In this document: positions 51,542-60,269 of the stretch, piece by piece
Layout of the letters: each line of letters opens with the position of its first letter
Position numbering within the stretch: the stretch's first letter is position 1
Made by a program: the position numbers and the translations under genes
From: an uncultured Flavobacteriales bacterium
GTDB taxonomy: Bacteria; Bacteroidota; Bacteroidia; Flavobacteriales_D; Sanyastnellaceae
Direction: 5' to 3'
Length of the DNA stretch: 64,000 bases
Assembly: GCA_938085105.1 (NCBI GenBank)
Contig: CALKGK010000044.1
Coordinates: forward strand, 1-64,000
Notes under the pieces: model-generated
The model's input: the letters and a program-made list of their open reading frames with translations, nothing else
What the model was told of the DNA's origin: nothing
Databases searched by the model: none

Positions 51542-52798
51542 ATGAAAAATCTTTCCGAGGGTGCTTTGCTCGCCATTTTGGCTGCAGTTCAATTCACCAA
51601 TATTGTCGATTTCATGATCATGATGCCCCTTGGAGATCTCTTTCAAAGAGAATTGGGCATTCAACCTTTTCAGTACAGTATTCTGGTTTCGGCTTACCCT
51701 TTAGCAGCTTTCCTTTCCAGTCTTTTTGGAGTTTTCTTCTTAGATAAATTTGATCGGAAAAAAGCCCTTACCGTAGCCTACCTGGGATTTGCTTTGGGCA
51801 CCTTGTCTTCTGCATTCGTACCCAATACCGACAATGAAAGTTTGAACTACATCCTCTTTGTAGGAACTCGATTTTTTACTGGACTAAGTGGGGGGATTCT
51901 CGGTGCTTTGGTTTTGAGTATCATTGGTGATGCCATTCCGTTAGAAAGAAGAGGAAAGGCCATGGGAGTGGTGATGATGGCTTTCTCGCTGGCGGCCATT
52001 ATTGGGGTTCCTATGGGCTTGATTTTGGTGGAATGGTTTGATGGGAATTGGCATGCGCCATTTCTGATGGTGGGAGGACTTGCCTCCCTGGTGTGGCTCT
52101 TTATTTTCTTTAAAATCCCTCCACTTCGGGCACACCTCGAAACGGGAAACCTCAAAGCCCATCCCTTCGAGACCATTCAGCTTGCCTTGAAGAGTCCCAA
52201 CCAACAAAAGGCCTTGCTTTTTATGGTGATGCTGGTTTTTGGTCAGTTTACAGTGATCCCCTTCATTACGCCGTACATGATCAATAATGTTGGTTTGGCC
52301 CAAGATCAAATCATTTACATCTATCTCGTTGGAGGAGCGTGTACGGTTATTTCCTCTCCACTCATTGGACGACTAGTAGACCGCTTTGGTAGAAAACCGG
52401 TGTTCTTCTTTATGGCTTTCGGTTCAATTGTTCCACTTCTGCTTACAACAAACCTTTGGCCTTTGCCCCTGTATCTTGTCCTTTGTGTTTCGGCCAGTTT
52501 TTTCATCTTCATTTCCGGACGAAACATTCCTGCGAACACCATGCTTACGGCTGTGGTAAAACCACAAAACAGAGGGGGATTCATGAGTTTGAACAGCAGC
52601 TGCATGTCTTTGGCCTCAGGAGCCGCGTCCTTGATTTCAGGGAGCATTATTGTGCAAGGCGGAGAAGGAGAACCTTTGCAAAATTACCATTGGGTAGGCT
52701 ACCTCGCTATTGGTTTTAGTTTGATTGCTGTATTGCTCGCAACACAACTCAAAGAGCTGCCCCAAAATCTTCCAGTGCAACCAAAAAGCGTAGAATAA
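51542..52798 (+). CDS. Major facilitator superfamily transporter
   Basis: The 418-residue inner-membrane protein has twelve predicted helices in two six-helix halves with a central cytoplasmic loop (about 190-215). The loop after helix 2 carries the MFS A-like motif DKFDRKKAL (about 67-75), and the corresponding second-half loop reads GRLVDRFGRKPV (near 275). The sequence resembles the drug/sugar-efflux branch (AraJ/YdhP type). Its substrate is unknown. It is tandem to the acyltransferase gene, which might modify its cargo (speculative). Its stop codon abuts that of the convergent DUF1853 gene with no intervening base. Confidence 0.88.
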   Translation: MKNLSEGALLAILAAVQFTNIVDFMIMMPLGDLFQRELGIQPFQYSILVSAYPLAAFLSSLFGVFFLDKFDRKKALTVAYLGFALGTLSSAFVPNTDNESLNYILFVGTRFFTGLSGGILGALVLSIIGDAIPLERRGKAMGVVMMAFSLAAIIGVPMGLILVEWFDGNWHAPFLMVGGLASLVWLFIFFKIPPLRAHLETGNLKAHPFETIQLALKSPNQQKALLFMVMLVFGQFTVIPFITPYMINNVGLAQDQIIYIYLVGGACTVISSPLIGRLVDRFGRKPVFFFMAFGSIVPLLLTTNLWPLPLYLVLCVSASFFIFISGRNIPANTMLTAVVKPQNRGGFMSLNSSCMSLASGAASLISGSIIVQGGEGEPLQNYHWVGYLAIGFSLIAVLLATQLKELPQNLPVQPKSVE

Positions 52799-53752
52799 TC
52801 AAGCACCTTTTACTTTCAAATTGGGCCATCTATCGTCAAGAACGAATCCACGAGAAAGCTCAATGTACACTCCTTCCATCAAGATCACTTGAACCAAAAG
52901 CTGAGCCCTCGTGCTTTTTTTAAAATGATCAGTGAGCCTTTGTCTGACAACTTCTGAACTTAAGATTTCGTCGGAAATATGTGATGGGTGAATGGTGGAA
53001 AGCCAATTCTTCTTTTCCAAAATGTACCACTCGGCTTTTTCGTGCAATAGGGAAGGGAGTTCGTGGGCGAAGCAGTACCAGCCAGACGAATATCGATCAC
53101 TGGCCCATTGATGCGGACGCGCTTTTTGAAGTAAGGTGAAATGGTGAAAGATGAAACCCTTCAAGAAAAGGCGAGACTCAAATTGTTGAACATTCCTTTC
53201 TTTCAAAGCTCCTTGAACGAGCGGGTGATGAGCCAGGTCAAATTGCCGATGGAACTTTTCCATTTTGTCAGCAAGACAATCCTTGGCGTTCGGACCAAGA
53301 AAGGTGCTCCATTTACTCTGGTTTTTTGAGGACAGATAGAATTTGCAAGCCACTTCGATATGGAACACTTTTTTATCCGCTAAGTCGGCCACAAGGAAGT
53401 CCATTTCACCCAAAGTTGTTTTGTCATTCACGACTTGCTTTCCTTCCCAAATCACTTCAAAACGTGCAGAATGATTGAAATAAAAAGAAAGGAGCCGTTC
53501 AAACCGCTTGCCCAAAGGTACACGGGGTGGGCGTTCTAGGTGTTCTTTGAGTTCGTAGGGAGCACGATCCAATGCTCGAACCCAATCTTCAGATTCCAAA
53601 ATCCGATCTTCATACCAGCTTGCGTCGAACACGATGTTTTCATCCCGAAAAGAAAATCGAGAAAGCAAAGGAGGAGCTCCTATCGCCCAAACCAATTCCC
53701 GCACTTCCTGAGTTTCTAAAGATTGAATGATGTTGTGAACGTGCGAAGGCAT
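52799..53752 (-). CDS. DUF1853 family protein, PD-(D/E)XK nuclease-like
   Basis: The 317-residue protein matches the DUF1853 family. A nuclease-like core is visible: GEMDFLVADLADKKVFHIEVACKFYL (115-140), with D118, E133 and K137 in a pattern like the PD-(D/E)XK active site, preceded by the helix RFERLLSFYFNHS. It has no signal peptide. Whether it cuts nucleic acid is not known. Its start codon overlaps the TATATTTG promoter box of the divergent gene at 53806, so regulation of the pair may be linked. Confidence 0.8.
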   Translation of the reverse strand: MPSHVHNIIQSLETQEVRELVWAIGAPPLLSRFSFRDENIVFDASWYEDRILESEDWVRALDRAPYELKEHLERPPRVPLGKRFERLLSFYFNHSARFEVIWEGKQVVNDKTTLGEMDFLVADLADKKVFHIEVACKFYLSSKNQSKWSTFLGPNAKDCLADKMEKFHRQFDLAHHPLVQGALKERNVQQFESRLFLKGFIFHHFTLLQKARPHQWASDRYSSGWYCFAHELPSLLHEKAEWYILEKKNWLSTIHPSHISDEILSSEVVRQRLTDHFKKSTRAQLLVQVILMEGVYIELSRGFVLDDRWPNLKVKGA

Positions 53753-53759
53753 ATATTTG
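53752..53759 (+). promoter_or_regulatory. -7 promoter box TATATTTG upstream of the small gene at 53806
   Basis: TATATTTG fits TAnnTTTG and lies 46 bases before the chosen ATG; TTG at 53733-53735 is 16 bases upstream, a slightly short spacing. It overlaps the divergent DUF1853 start codon. Confidence 0.5.
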
Positions 53760-53805
53760 TCAAAATTTTGCGATGCGAGTCATAGGAGACATTCCACACC
53801 ATCAA

Positions 53806-54018
53806 ATGAAAATCACCGTTTTTAGTTGGAACAACAAGTACCACATTAAATTCGAGATTGGTCAGTTTGAACAAACCTACAAAATCGGGAGCATGGACCT
53901 GATGGGTATGGATGATATTCAAAAGATGTTGGACGAGGAATTTCTCAATGAGGTAATGCAGCGCTTTTTAGAAATGAGAACGGCCTTTCAAGGGGCTTTT
54001 CAACGATTAAATTCATAA
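53806..54018 (+). CDS. Small conserved-looking protein of unknown function
   Basis: The 70-residue product (ATG at 53806; the frame is open to an ATG at 53773) begins MKITVFSWNNKYHIKFEIGQFEQTYKI, a beta-hairpin-like opening, and continues into a helical part (LDEEFLNEVMQRFLEMRTAFQGAFQRL). It is soluble, with no signal peptide. It lies 2 bases upstream of the OmpH-like gene and is the first gene of that operon. I do not recognise a family. Confidence 0.65.
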   Translation: MKITVFSWNNKYHIKFEIGQFEQTYKIGSMDLMGMDDIQKMLDEEFLNEVMQRFLEMRTAFQGAFQRLNS

Positions 54019-54020
54019 AC

Positions 54021-54659
54021 ATGTTGAGTAAAATTACATTAGGAATCAGTGTTGTGCTTCTCGCACTTGTGGCGTATTTGTTTGGTCAATTGAACGACCT
54101 TAAAGAGAATGCAAATCAAGATTCAAACATCGCTATTTCTGAAGACGCAGACGTAAATACCGATACTTCTGAAGGCAGTGTGCGTGTTGCTTTTGTTCGT
54201 GGAGATTCAATCATGTTGAATTATAAATTCGTTGAAGACGAACAAAACAAGCTGATCAAAAAGGCGAAAAGCAGCGAAAACAAACTCCAAAGAAGAATGG
54301 GAGAGGCAGAGAAAGAATATCAAAGCCTCGTGGAATACGCAAACAGTGGTTCAGCAACGGAAAAAGAACTCCAAATTACCCAAAATCGGATCATGGAACT
54401 GGAATATGAGCTCCAGCAAATGCAACAAGAGGAACAACAGAAAATTGCCCGTGTTGAAATGGAGTTCCAAACAGAACTTTACAACAGAATTAGCGACTAC
54501 CTTAAGGTTTATGGCGAGGAGAACGGTATTGATATGATTTTCAATTATGAGCCCGCTGGACAAACATTGTTGTATTCTATGGATGCTTTCGATGTCACCC
54601 AAGATGTGGTTTCCGCTTTGAACCAACAGTACGAACAAGAGAACAGTAGCGAAGAGTAA
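54021..54659 (+). CDS. OmpH/Skp-like periplasmic chaperone
   Basis: The 212-residue product starts with a hydrophobic signal or anchor (about 5-25), then an acidic linker (30-52), the strand VRVAFVRGDSIMLNYKF typical of OmpH/Skp, a long coiled coil (about 72-155) and the closing beta segment (GIDMIFNYEPAGQTLLYSMDAFDVTQDV). Skp trimers hold unfolded outer-membrane proteins in the periplasm. The N-terminal segment lacks an obvious cleavage site, so it may remain membrane-anchored. It lies in a four-gene run with 2-base gaps on both sides. Confidence 0.85.
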   Translation: MLSKITLGISVVLLALVAYLFGQLNDLKENANQDSNIAISEDADVNTDTSEGSVRVAFVRGDSIMLNYKFVEDEQNKLIKKAKSSENKLQRRMGEAEKEYQSLVEYANSGSATEKELQITQNRIMELEYELQQMQQEEQQKIARVEMEFQTELYNRISDYLKVYGEENGIDMIFNYEPAGQTLLYSMDAFDVTQDVVSALNQQYEQENSSEE

Positions 54660-54661
54660 AA

Positions 54662-55207
54662 ATGACCACAGCTCAAGCAAAGAAAGAAGAAAACATCGTA
54701 GAATACTTGCTCTACGTTTGGCAAATGGAGGATCTACTCAGGGCCGCGCGCTTTGATGAGGAAGTCATTGCTGGATTTTTGGCCCAACAATTTACTGAAG
54801 AGCAATATGATCTTGAGTTTGCTTGGTTCAAAGACCTCTCTCAAAAGATGCAACAACAAGGGGTGCAGAAACAAGGGCATATCTATGATGCCCAAGAAGT
54901 AATAACAGAGTTGATTTATTTGCATCACTCTTTACTTAATGTGTTTCAGGATAAAGAATACAAGGCTGCACTCAATAATGCCAAAGAGTACCTCGAGGAG
55001 TTCTCAACACGAGCAAAAGGGGAGTTCAATAACGAGATTGAGCCCTGCCTCCTAGCGGTCTATGGTTTACTGACTTTGCGTTTGAAGGGGGAGTCGGTTT
55101 CAGAAGAAACGGAAGTTGCGATGACCTCGTTCAGAACCTTGTTGGCTTATCTGGCAGACCGCTACAAGAAAATGAGGTCGGGAAAATTACAGGTTAATTT
55201 GAATTGA
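54662..55207 (+). CDS. DUF4924 family protein
   Basis: The 181-residue helical, soluble protein matches the DUF4924 family of Bacteroidota, with the conserved opening TTAQAKKEENIVEYLLYVWQMEDLLRA and the middle motif EVITELIYLHHSLL. No catalytic motif is visible. It starts 2 bases after the OmpH-like gene. Its last 14 bases overlap the end of the convergent sensor-kinase gene (55194-55207). Function unknown. Confidence 0.8.
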   Translation: MTTAQAKKEENIVEYLLYVWQMEDLLRAARFDEEVIAGFLAQQFTEEQYDLEFAWFKDLSQKMQQQGVQKQGHIYDAQEVITELIYLHHSLLNVFQDKEYKAALNNAKEYLEEFSTRAKGEFNNEIEPCLLAVYGLLTLRLKGESVSEETEVAMTSFRTLLAYLADRYKKMRSGKLQVNLN

Positions 55208-56609
55208 TTGCCGCAGAAACAAAGCGCAAGTAAACCGCATTTCCGCCTGATTTACGCTGAGCAACATGCATTCTACCTCCCATAAATTCTAGGTACTTTT
55301 CAACCACCTCCAAGCTAATTCCTTCACCAGCCATGCCTTGTGTCTTTGAACGGTCAAGCTGATCACTCGATGGTATTTGTTCAAAATTCTTACCGGTATC
55401 TAAAATGCTGATGCTGATTTCTTCCTCCGAGGGTTGTAAAATTTCAATGCTGATTTTTCCGTCTTTGGTATGCTGAACGGCATTGCTCACGGCAATTCGA
55501 ATACATTCGCCAATAAGGAAACGATCTCCCACGAGATAAGCGCGGTCCAAAAGTCGTTTTAGCTCAAAGTCAAGCTCTTTTTGTGCTACTTCTCGTTCTA
55601 AAGTGTGCCCAATATCTTCAAGAATAGCATCGATGGAAACCGATTCGAATTCGTTGTTGAGGTCGTGCACTTCAAGTTTAGCCGTTTCGATCATGCCCCG
55701 GGCAGTTTCCAAAAGACGCTGAGCACTAATTTTGATCATGTCCACATACTCCAAGGTCTCTTCGTTGTCCAACTCCTTTTCCATGATCTGGGCGAGTCCG
55801 AGAATACGGTTGATGGGTGCTTTCAGCTGATGATTAGCCCTTGAGAGCAGCTTCTCCCTCAAATGAACCAGTTGCTTGATTTGCTCACTCAGTTCGTCAA
55901 TGGTGTGATCAATCTGGTCTTCCTTACTCTGATTTAAGCAATGCACCATATGGTACAAAATGCCTTCACTGATAAAGGGAGTCGTAGTAATGTGAAATTG
56001 AAGCTTGTTCTTGAATTTGTCACTGAAGATTCCCACAAAACTGAAGGACTGTTTCTGATGGAATCGTGGTGTTTCACTTTGAACTTCGAACAGTTGCAAT
56101 AGGGGGGTGCTGAAAACACTGCTCGCTCTTTTCTTGAGTTGTTTTTGAACTGAACCATTGCTCACAAGAATGTTTCCAGATTCATCACAAATAAAACAAG
56201 GGATGGCGAGGTTCTTGATGAATTGGTACTCCCTGCTCAGAACTTCGGTGTATTGCTCAAGTGGGGCTGCTCCTTCTTTGATTACTCCAGTAACACCGGT
56301 AATATACACTTCATGCATGCGGCGAGATACGGTGATGGTGCTTTTGACCCAAAATTGCTTGCCACCAGTGCGGTAGGAGAATACTCTTGATATTTGCTTG
56401 GCTTCTTCCCTGGTTTGGATGGCTTCAAAACGTTTTAAGCCCATGAACTCACTCATTTCACGAGAGAGTTTTTTACCCCCTTCTCCCGTAGGTCGCATAT
56501 TGCAGTCCTCAGGATGAGAGATCATGATCAACTTCTGTTTGCTGAAATTTACTACCCAATAGGAGTTTTTTCCAGAGTCAACCTTGATGTCCATGTTCTT
56601 GTACTTCAC
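55194..56609 (-). CDS. Cytoplasmic PAS-type sensor histidine kinase
   Basis: The 471-residue protein has no membrane helix. Two PAS-like regions (about 45-115 and 125-225, with the tell-tale PCFICDESGNILVSNG) are followed by a coiled segment and the HisKA domain with the phosphoacceptor His260 (SRANHQLKAPINRIL). The ATPase domain has the N-box SNAVQHTKDG and the G-boxes LDTGKNF and GMAGEGISLEVV. It should autophosphorylate in response to an internal signal. The adjacent receiver (56646-57119), transcribed just upstream of it, lacks the phosphoacceptor, so the true partner is probably another receiver. Confidence 0.88.
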   Translation of the reverse strand: MKYKNMDIKVDSGKNSYWVVNFSKQKLIMISHPEDCNMRPTGEGGKKLSREMSEFMGLKRFEAIQTREEAKQISRVFSYRTGGKQFWVKSTITVSRRMHEVYITGVTGVIKEGAAPLEQYTEVLSREYQFIKNLAIPCFICDESGNILVSNGSVQKQLKKRASSVFSTPLLQLFEVQSETPRFHQKQSFSFVGIFSDKFKNKLQFHITTTPFISEGILYHMVHCLNQSKEDQIDHTIDELSEQIKQLVHLREKLLSRANHQLKAPINRILGLAQIMEKELDNEETLEYVDMIKISAQRLLETARGMIETAKLEVHDLNNEFESVSIDAILEDIGHTLEREVAQKELDFELKRLLDRAYLVGDRFLIGECIRIAVSNAVQHTKDGKISIEILQPSEEEISISILDTGKNFEQIPSSDQLDRSKTQGMAGEGISLEVVEKYLEFMGGRMHVAQRKSGGNAVYLRFVSAAINSN

Positions 56610-56645
56610 GTGGGAAATATAGTGAAGAAGCAGTAAAATTTGTGA

Positions 56646-57119
56646 TTAAGACAAAAGTCGTTGCCTCAAAATGAATTCAAATTGCTGGTTCTGACGCTCC
56701 AACTGCTCCAATAAATGATCCTTTTCTAAACTTGCCATGATCTGACTGGCAGCGTCTTGAATGTTTTGCTTGATTTCACTGTAGTTGAAAGGGCGACGTA
56801 AGATTTTGCTCACCTTTCCTCGGTTCACTGCAGCAATCATGTCCTCCCAAGATCCATCTTCGCTGCAAAGGATCCTTCCCACTTTTGGGAAATCTTTTGC
56901 AATGGCTTCCAAAAAAGCAATTCCATCCATTTCAGGCATTTCCTTGGTAGAAATAACAAGATCAACATGTTCTTCTCTTAAAACATTGTAAGCATCAATA
57001 GGAGTGGCCGCCAAAAGCACATCAAAATGAGTGTTCATGTTGTGATCAAAGGCTTCCAAAGCTGCTTTGTTCGTGTCCAAGTATAAAAGAGTGGTTCTTT
57101 TCGTATTCATCGCATTCAT
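56646..57119 (-). CDS. Pseudo-receiver protein lacking the phosphoacceptor Asp
   Basis: The 157-residue protein is a stand-alone CheY-like receiver with a C-terminal helical tail (about 125-157). Lined up with the REC domain at 62409, which it resembles closely, it has T58 in place of the phosphoacceptor Asp (VISTKEMP versus VISDQKMP), a single Asp in the acidic pocket (LDTN versus LDDE) and R109 at the conserved Lys (RRPF versus SKPW). It cannot be phosphorylated in the normal way and may act as a constitutive or competitor protein. It is the first gene of a pair with the sensor kinase at 55194 (36-base gap). Confidence 0.85.
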   Translation of the reverse strand: MNAMNTKRTTLLYLDTNKAALEAFDHNMNTHFDVLLAATPIDAYNVLREEHVDLVISTKEMPEMDGIAFLEAIAKDFPKVGRILCSEDGSWEDMIAAVNRGKVSKILRRPFNYSEIKQNIQDAASQIMASLEKDHLLEQLERQNQQFEFILRQRLLS

Positions 57120-57187
57120 AGGTTATCGTCCTCCATTTACGCAAGCTCGTAGAAAAGGTTACTGCCATTTCACTGCTTTCATGTTGA

Positions 57188-57195
57188 TAACTTTG
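57188..57195 (+). promoter_or_regulatory. -7 promoter box TAACTTTG upstream of the E1-like/nitroreductase gene
   Basis: TAACTTTG fits TAnnTTTG and lies 64 bases before the ATG at 57260. TTTC at 57168-57171 is 16 bases upstream, a weak -33 match. Confidence 0.5.
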
Positions 57196-57259
57196 CATTG
57201 GGATGACCTTTGCTTGGTGATGTTATGCGAACTTCGTAATAGCCACAAACCAAAGCCAA

Positions 57260-59566
57260 ATGAAACAGAGTGACCGACCTAGTGCTTTGAAGGGCTTTAC
57301 AAAAAGTACGGTACGCCCTCTCTTTTTGTACAATGCCACTGATGATCTAGAAATAATCCGTTCGTTCAAAGCTGACGAAAACATCCAAGTAGTTGACGAG
57401 ATATACAGTCAACTCGCAGAACTCATGGAACTGAGACACCCTGTCCGGGATCTTGAAGATTGGGAAATTAAGGCCAAAGTAGAAGGTCATCTCAATGGAA
57501 GAGATTTGGATACCTATGGTGTTTGGGTTTACTACCCTTGGCTCAAAACCATGGTACACCTCCTCGATGAAGAAGAGTTTGCCGAGGTGAGAACCAATCG
57601 TAACAAGTACAAAATTACTGCCGAAGAACAAGCGCTCCTTTCTCAAAAGAGAATTGGTGTTGTAGGTTTATCAGTAGGTCAATCCGTTTCCCTCACCATG
57701 GCCATGGAACGCGGCTTTGGGGAATTGCGAATTGCAGATTTTGATGAACTTGAACTCACCAACCTTAACCGAATTCGAACAGGTGTTCATACCCTCGGGC
57801 TCCCTAAAACAACCATCGTTGCAAGGGAAATTGCAGAGATTGACCCCTTCCTTAAGGTGGTGGTCTTCGCCGACGGAATTACCGATCAAAACATCGATGA
57901 ATTCATGGGAGTCAATGGCAAAGCGGAACCCCTCGATCTTGTGATTGATGAATGCGATGGTTTGGACATCAAAATCCTTCTACGAGAAAAGGCAAAATCC
58001 ATGAATATCCCTGTTGTGATGGACATGTCTGACCGCGGAACACTAGATGTAGAGCGTTTTGATGAAGAAGAAAACTACCCGCTCCTGCATGGACTCATAG
58101 GAGATGTGGATTACAGTGATGTGAAGAACTTAGGGACCTACGAAGACAAAATCCCATACCTCCTCCCAATGATCGACCCAAGAACCTTGAGCAAGCGACT
58201 CAAAGCTTCCATGGCAGAGGTGGGAACGAGCATTCGAACTTGGCCCCAATTGGCTTCAGCCGTTACCTTGGGTGGCGCCTTGGGTGCCGATGTTACTCGA
58301 AGAATACTCCTCGAAGCAGATCAAGGCTCTGGTAGATTTAGGATTGATTTAGAAGAACTTACTTCGCGTGAAAACGCTATAGACCTTCAGGCAGTAGAAA
58401 ACCCTTCGCTCATGAAAAGAACGGAGGTGGAAGATGAATTGCTGATTGGCTTGGAACAACTCGATGTTAAGGCTTCTCCAAATCGAGTAGTTTTGGAAGA
58501 GAAAGAGGCGTTGAATTACTTTGAAGAATTGAGAAAGGCGCCTTCATCGGGGAATACACAACCTTGGAAAGCCCATTACGAAGATGGGATCTTTTACTTT
58601 TTCGCCACTTGTGACCTAAATTCACTCACCAATAAGGAGAATCACTTGGGTAAAGTAAATCTTGGTGTGCTTGTAGCGAATTTTGAAACGCTCATCGCTA
58701 AAGACTACTTGCTTCAAGAAGAACATATCGTTGAGACAAATGAAGGCTTCCTCGCTTGGGTAAGTTTACAAAAACGAACTTCAGAACCTTCGTGGAAAGC
58801 AGCTTATGCATCTTTGTTGCACCTTCGTTCAACGCAAAGAGACGAGCGCAAAGAACACATCTCAGAGGCCGATTTTAAATCCTTTCAAAACGATGTGGAT
58901 GAATTGCTAAAACATTTCCCTGGGGTGAAAATGATTCATCGAAAAGATCCACAAGAAATTTCGGTGGTGTGCTCCAGCATTGAACAGGCCGATATGGCCC
59001 GATTCCTCAATCAGGAGATGCACGAAGAACTTTTTATGCACGAGTTGGCCTACAGCAAAGAAGATAAACGAGGTATTGCTGTGAGCGATCTCATGCTCGA
59101 TCTTAAAAACCAAGTCGGACTTGAATTGGTGAGCGACCCAGCAGTGGTGAAACTCCTGAATGAATGGGAACGGGGTGGTGCCCTCGGAAAACTGACCCGT
59201 GAAAAGGTGATGGATTCCGATGCCATGAGCCTCATTTCGGTAGATCAAAACATGGAAAACGCCCTCTACATTGGCGGTAAAGCCGTTATGTACATCTGGC
59301 TGCTGTGCGCCAAACATCAAATTGCGGTACACCCGTTCACTTCTCCAGTGTTTTTAGGCCCGCTCGCAAAAGATGAAAAATTTAAGGCCGACTTCCCTTA
59401 CTTGCACCAACTGGTAAGCGAGTCGCGTGAAATGCTTGCTCAAGAGTATCGATTGGAAGCAACAGATCGCCCAGTGTTTTTAACCCGACTCTTCCGCTCT
59501 TCCCTAGCGCCTGGAAGCACCTCACAACGAATCGCCCTCAAGGATTTTGTCTATGGAAAGAGTTAG
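57260..59566 (+). CDS. E1-like (ThiF) / nitroreductase fusion, Rv1355c (MoeY) family
   Basis: The 768-residue protein has an N-terminal domain (about 1-125), a ThiF/MoeB-type E1 domain (about 128-360) and a nitroreductase-like domain (about 410-768). In the E1 part, GLSVGQS (136-142) replaces the usual GxGxxG, while the DxD-like ADFDELELTNLNR (159-171) with its Arg is kept; no paired CxxC zinc motif is visible. The flavin-domain signature APSSGNTQPW is at 427-436. Mycobacterial Rv1355c is the named relative. Such fusions should activate a carboxylate with ATP and add a redox step, but the substrate is unknown. It overlaps the next gene by 14 bases. Confidence 0.85.
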   Translation: MKQSDRPSALKGFTKSTVRPLFLYNATDDLEIIRSFKADENIQVVDEIYSQLAELMELRHPVRDLEDWEIKAKVEGHLNGRDLDTYGVWVYYPWLKTMVHLLDEEEFAEVRTNRNKYKITAEEQALLSQKRIGVVGLSVGQSVSLTMAMERGFGELRIADFDELELTNLNRIRTGVHTLGLPKTTIVAREIAEIDPFLKVVVFADGITDQNIDEFMGVNGKAEPLDLVIDECDGLDIKILLREKAKSMNIPVVMDMSDRGTLDVERFDEEENYPLLHGLIGDVDYSDVKNLGTYEDKIPYLLPMIDPRTLSKRLKASMAEVGTSIRTWPQLASAVTLGGALGADVTRRILLEADQGSGRFRIDLEELTSRENAIDLQAVENPSLMKRTEVEDELLIGLEQLDVKASPNRVVLEEKEALNYFEELRKAPSSGNTQPWKAHYEDGIFYFFATCDLNSLTNKENHLGKVNLGVLVANFETLIAKDYLLQEEHIVETNEGFLAWVSLQKRTSEPSWKAAYASLLHLRSTQRDERKEHISEADFKSFQNDVDELLKHFPGVKMIHRKDPQEISVVCSSIEQADMARFLNQEMHEELFMHELAYSKEDKRGIAVSDLMLDLKNQVGLELVSDPAVVKLLNEWERGGALGKLTREKVMDSDAMSLISVDQNMENALYIGGKAVMYIWLLCAKHQIAVHPFTSPVFLGPLAKDEKFKADFPYLHQLVSESREMLAQEYRLEATDRPVFLTRLFRSSLAPGSTSQRIALKDFVYGKS

Positions 59567-60269
59567 GTTCGCCGGGTTCAAAGCCAATGAATTCAAAGAA
59601 GGCTGCGAGGAATTTGCCCGCGGACACGTGGCTGTGCTTCAGAAGTACAAAATCACGAACATTACCACCAATAATCTACAGTGGTTCACCCACCCAGGGA
59701 TGTTTGTGATTAGTGCTAAAAATACGAAAGGTGAAGTCATTGGGGGCATCCGACTCCAGAGCGTTTACCAAGGGTATAAACTACCAGTACAAACAGCTAT
59801 TTCTTATTTGGATGATGGTGTAGACGAGATTGTGAACAGCTATCCAAAGTACAAAACAGCAGAGATTTGCGCCCTGTGGAACAGTGCAGATTACGCTAAA
59901 CAAGGAGTGAGTAAACTGCTTTTTCACGCGGCAATAGCCCTATGTCCTTTGGTAGGAATTGAAACTTTAGTAACCATTTGTGCAGAATATACCGTAAAGA
60001 TGGTGGAAAACGTGGGGTTTAAAACGGTGCGTTCCATTGGCGAAAATGGACTATTTAGCTATCCAACTCCGGAATACAAAGCGCGAATGCTCGTGCTGGA
60101 AGACGTGGTTGGTATGCCCGATTGTGAAGAAGAAGTACGAAAACACATGATGACCCTCAGAGAACACGGCTTCGATTTAGAACTCAAATCTCCCACGGGC
60201 TATAATTTTACCATCACCTATGAATACAGGGAACTTCCAAGTCAAGGAAATCAATTCAAAATGGGGTAA
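59553..60269 (+). CDS. GNAT-type acyltransferase overlapping the E1-like gene
   Basis: The 238-residue protein looks like a GNAT-fold N-acyltransferase: the strand IGGIRLQSVYQG (core beta-4-like), the acyl-CoA-type loop region WNSADYAKQGVSKLLFHAAI and the following strand ETLVTICAEYTVKMVENVGF are in the right order. An N-acyl-amino-acid-synthase-like role is possible but not shown. ATG 59553 is used; the TTG two codons earlier is less likely. It overlaps the E1-like/nitroreductase gene by 14 bases and the next kinase gene by 50, so the three are translated as one unit. Confidence 0.75.
   Translation: MERVRFAGFKANEFKEGCEEFARGHVAVLQKYKITNITTNNLQWFTHPGMFVISAKNTKGEVIGGIRLQSVYQGYKLPVQTAISYLDDGVDEIVNSYPKYKTAEICALWNSADYAKQGVSKLLFHAAIALCPLVGIETLVTICAEYTVKMVENVGFKTVRSIGENGLFSYPTPEYKARMLVLEDVVGMPDCEEEVRKHMMTLREHGFDLELKSPTGYNFTITYEYRELPSQGNQFKMG

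Noticed and set aside
52799-53752. Defence-type nuclease system
   Set aside because: The DUF1853 protein has a PD-(D/E)XK-like core, but there is no partner methylase, ATPase or toxin nearby; neighbours are a transporter and envelope genes.
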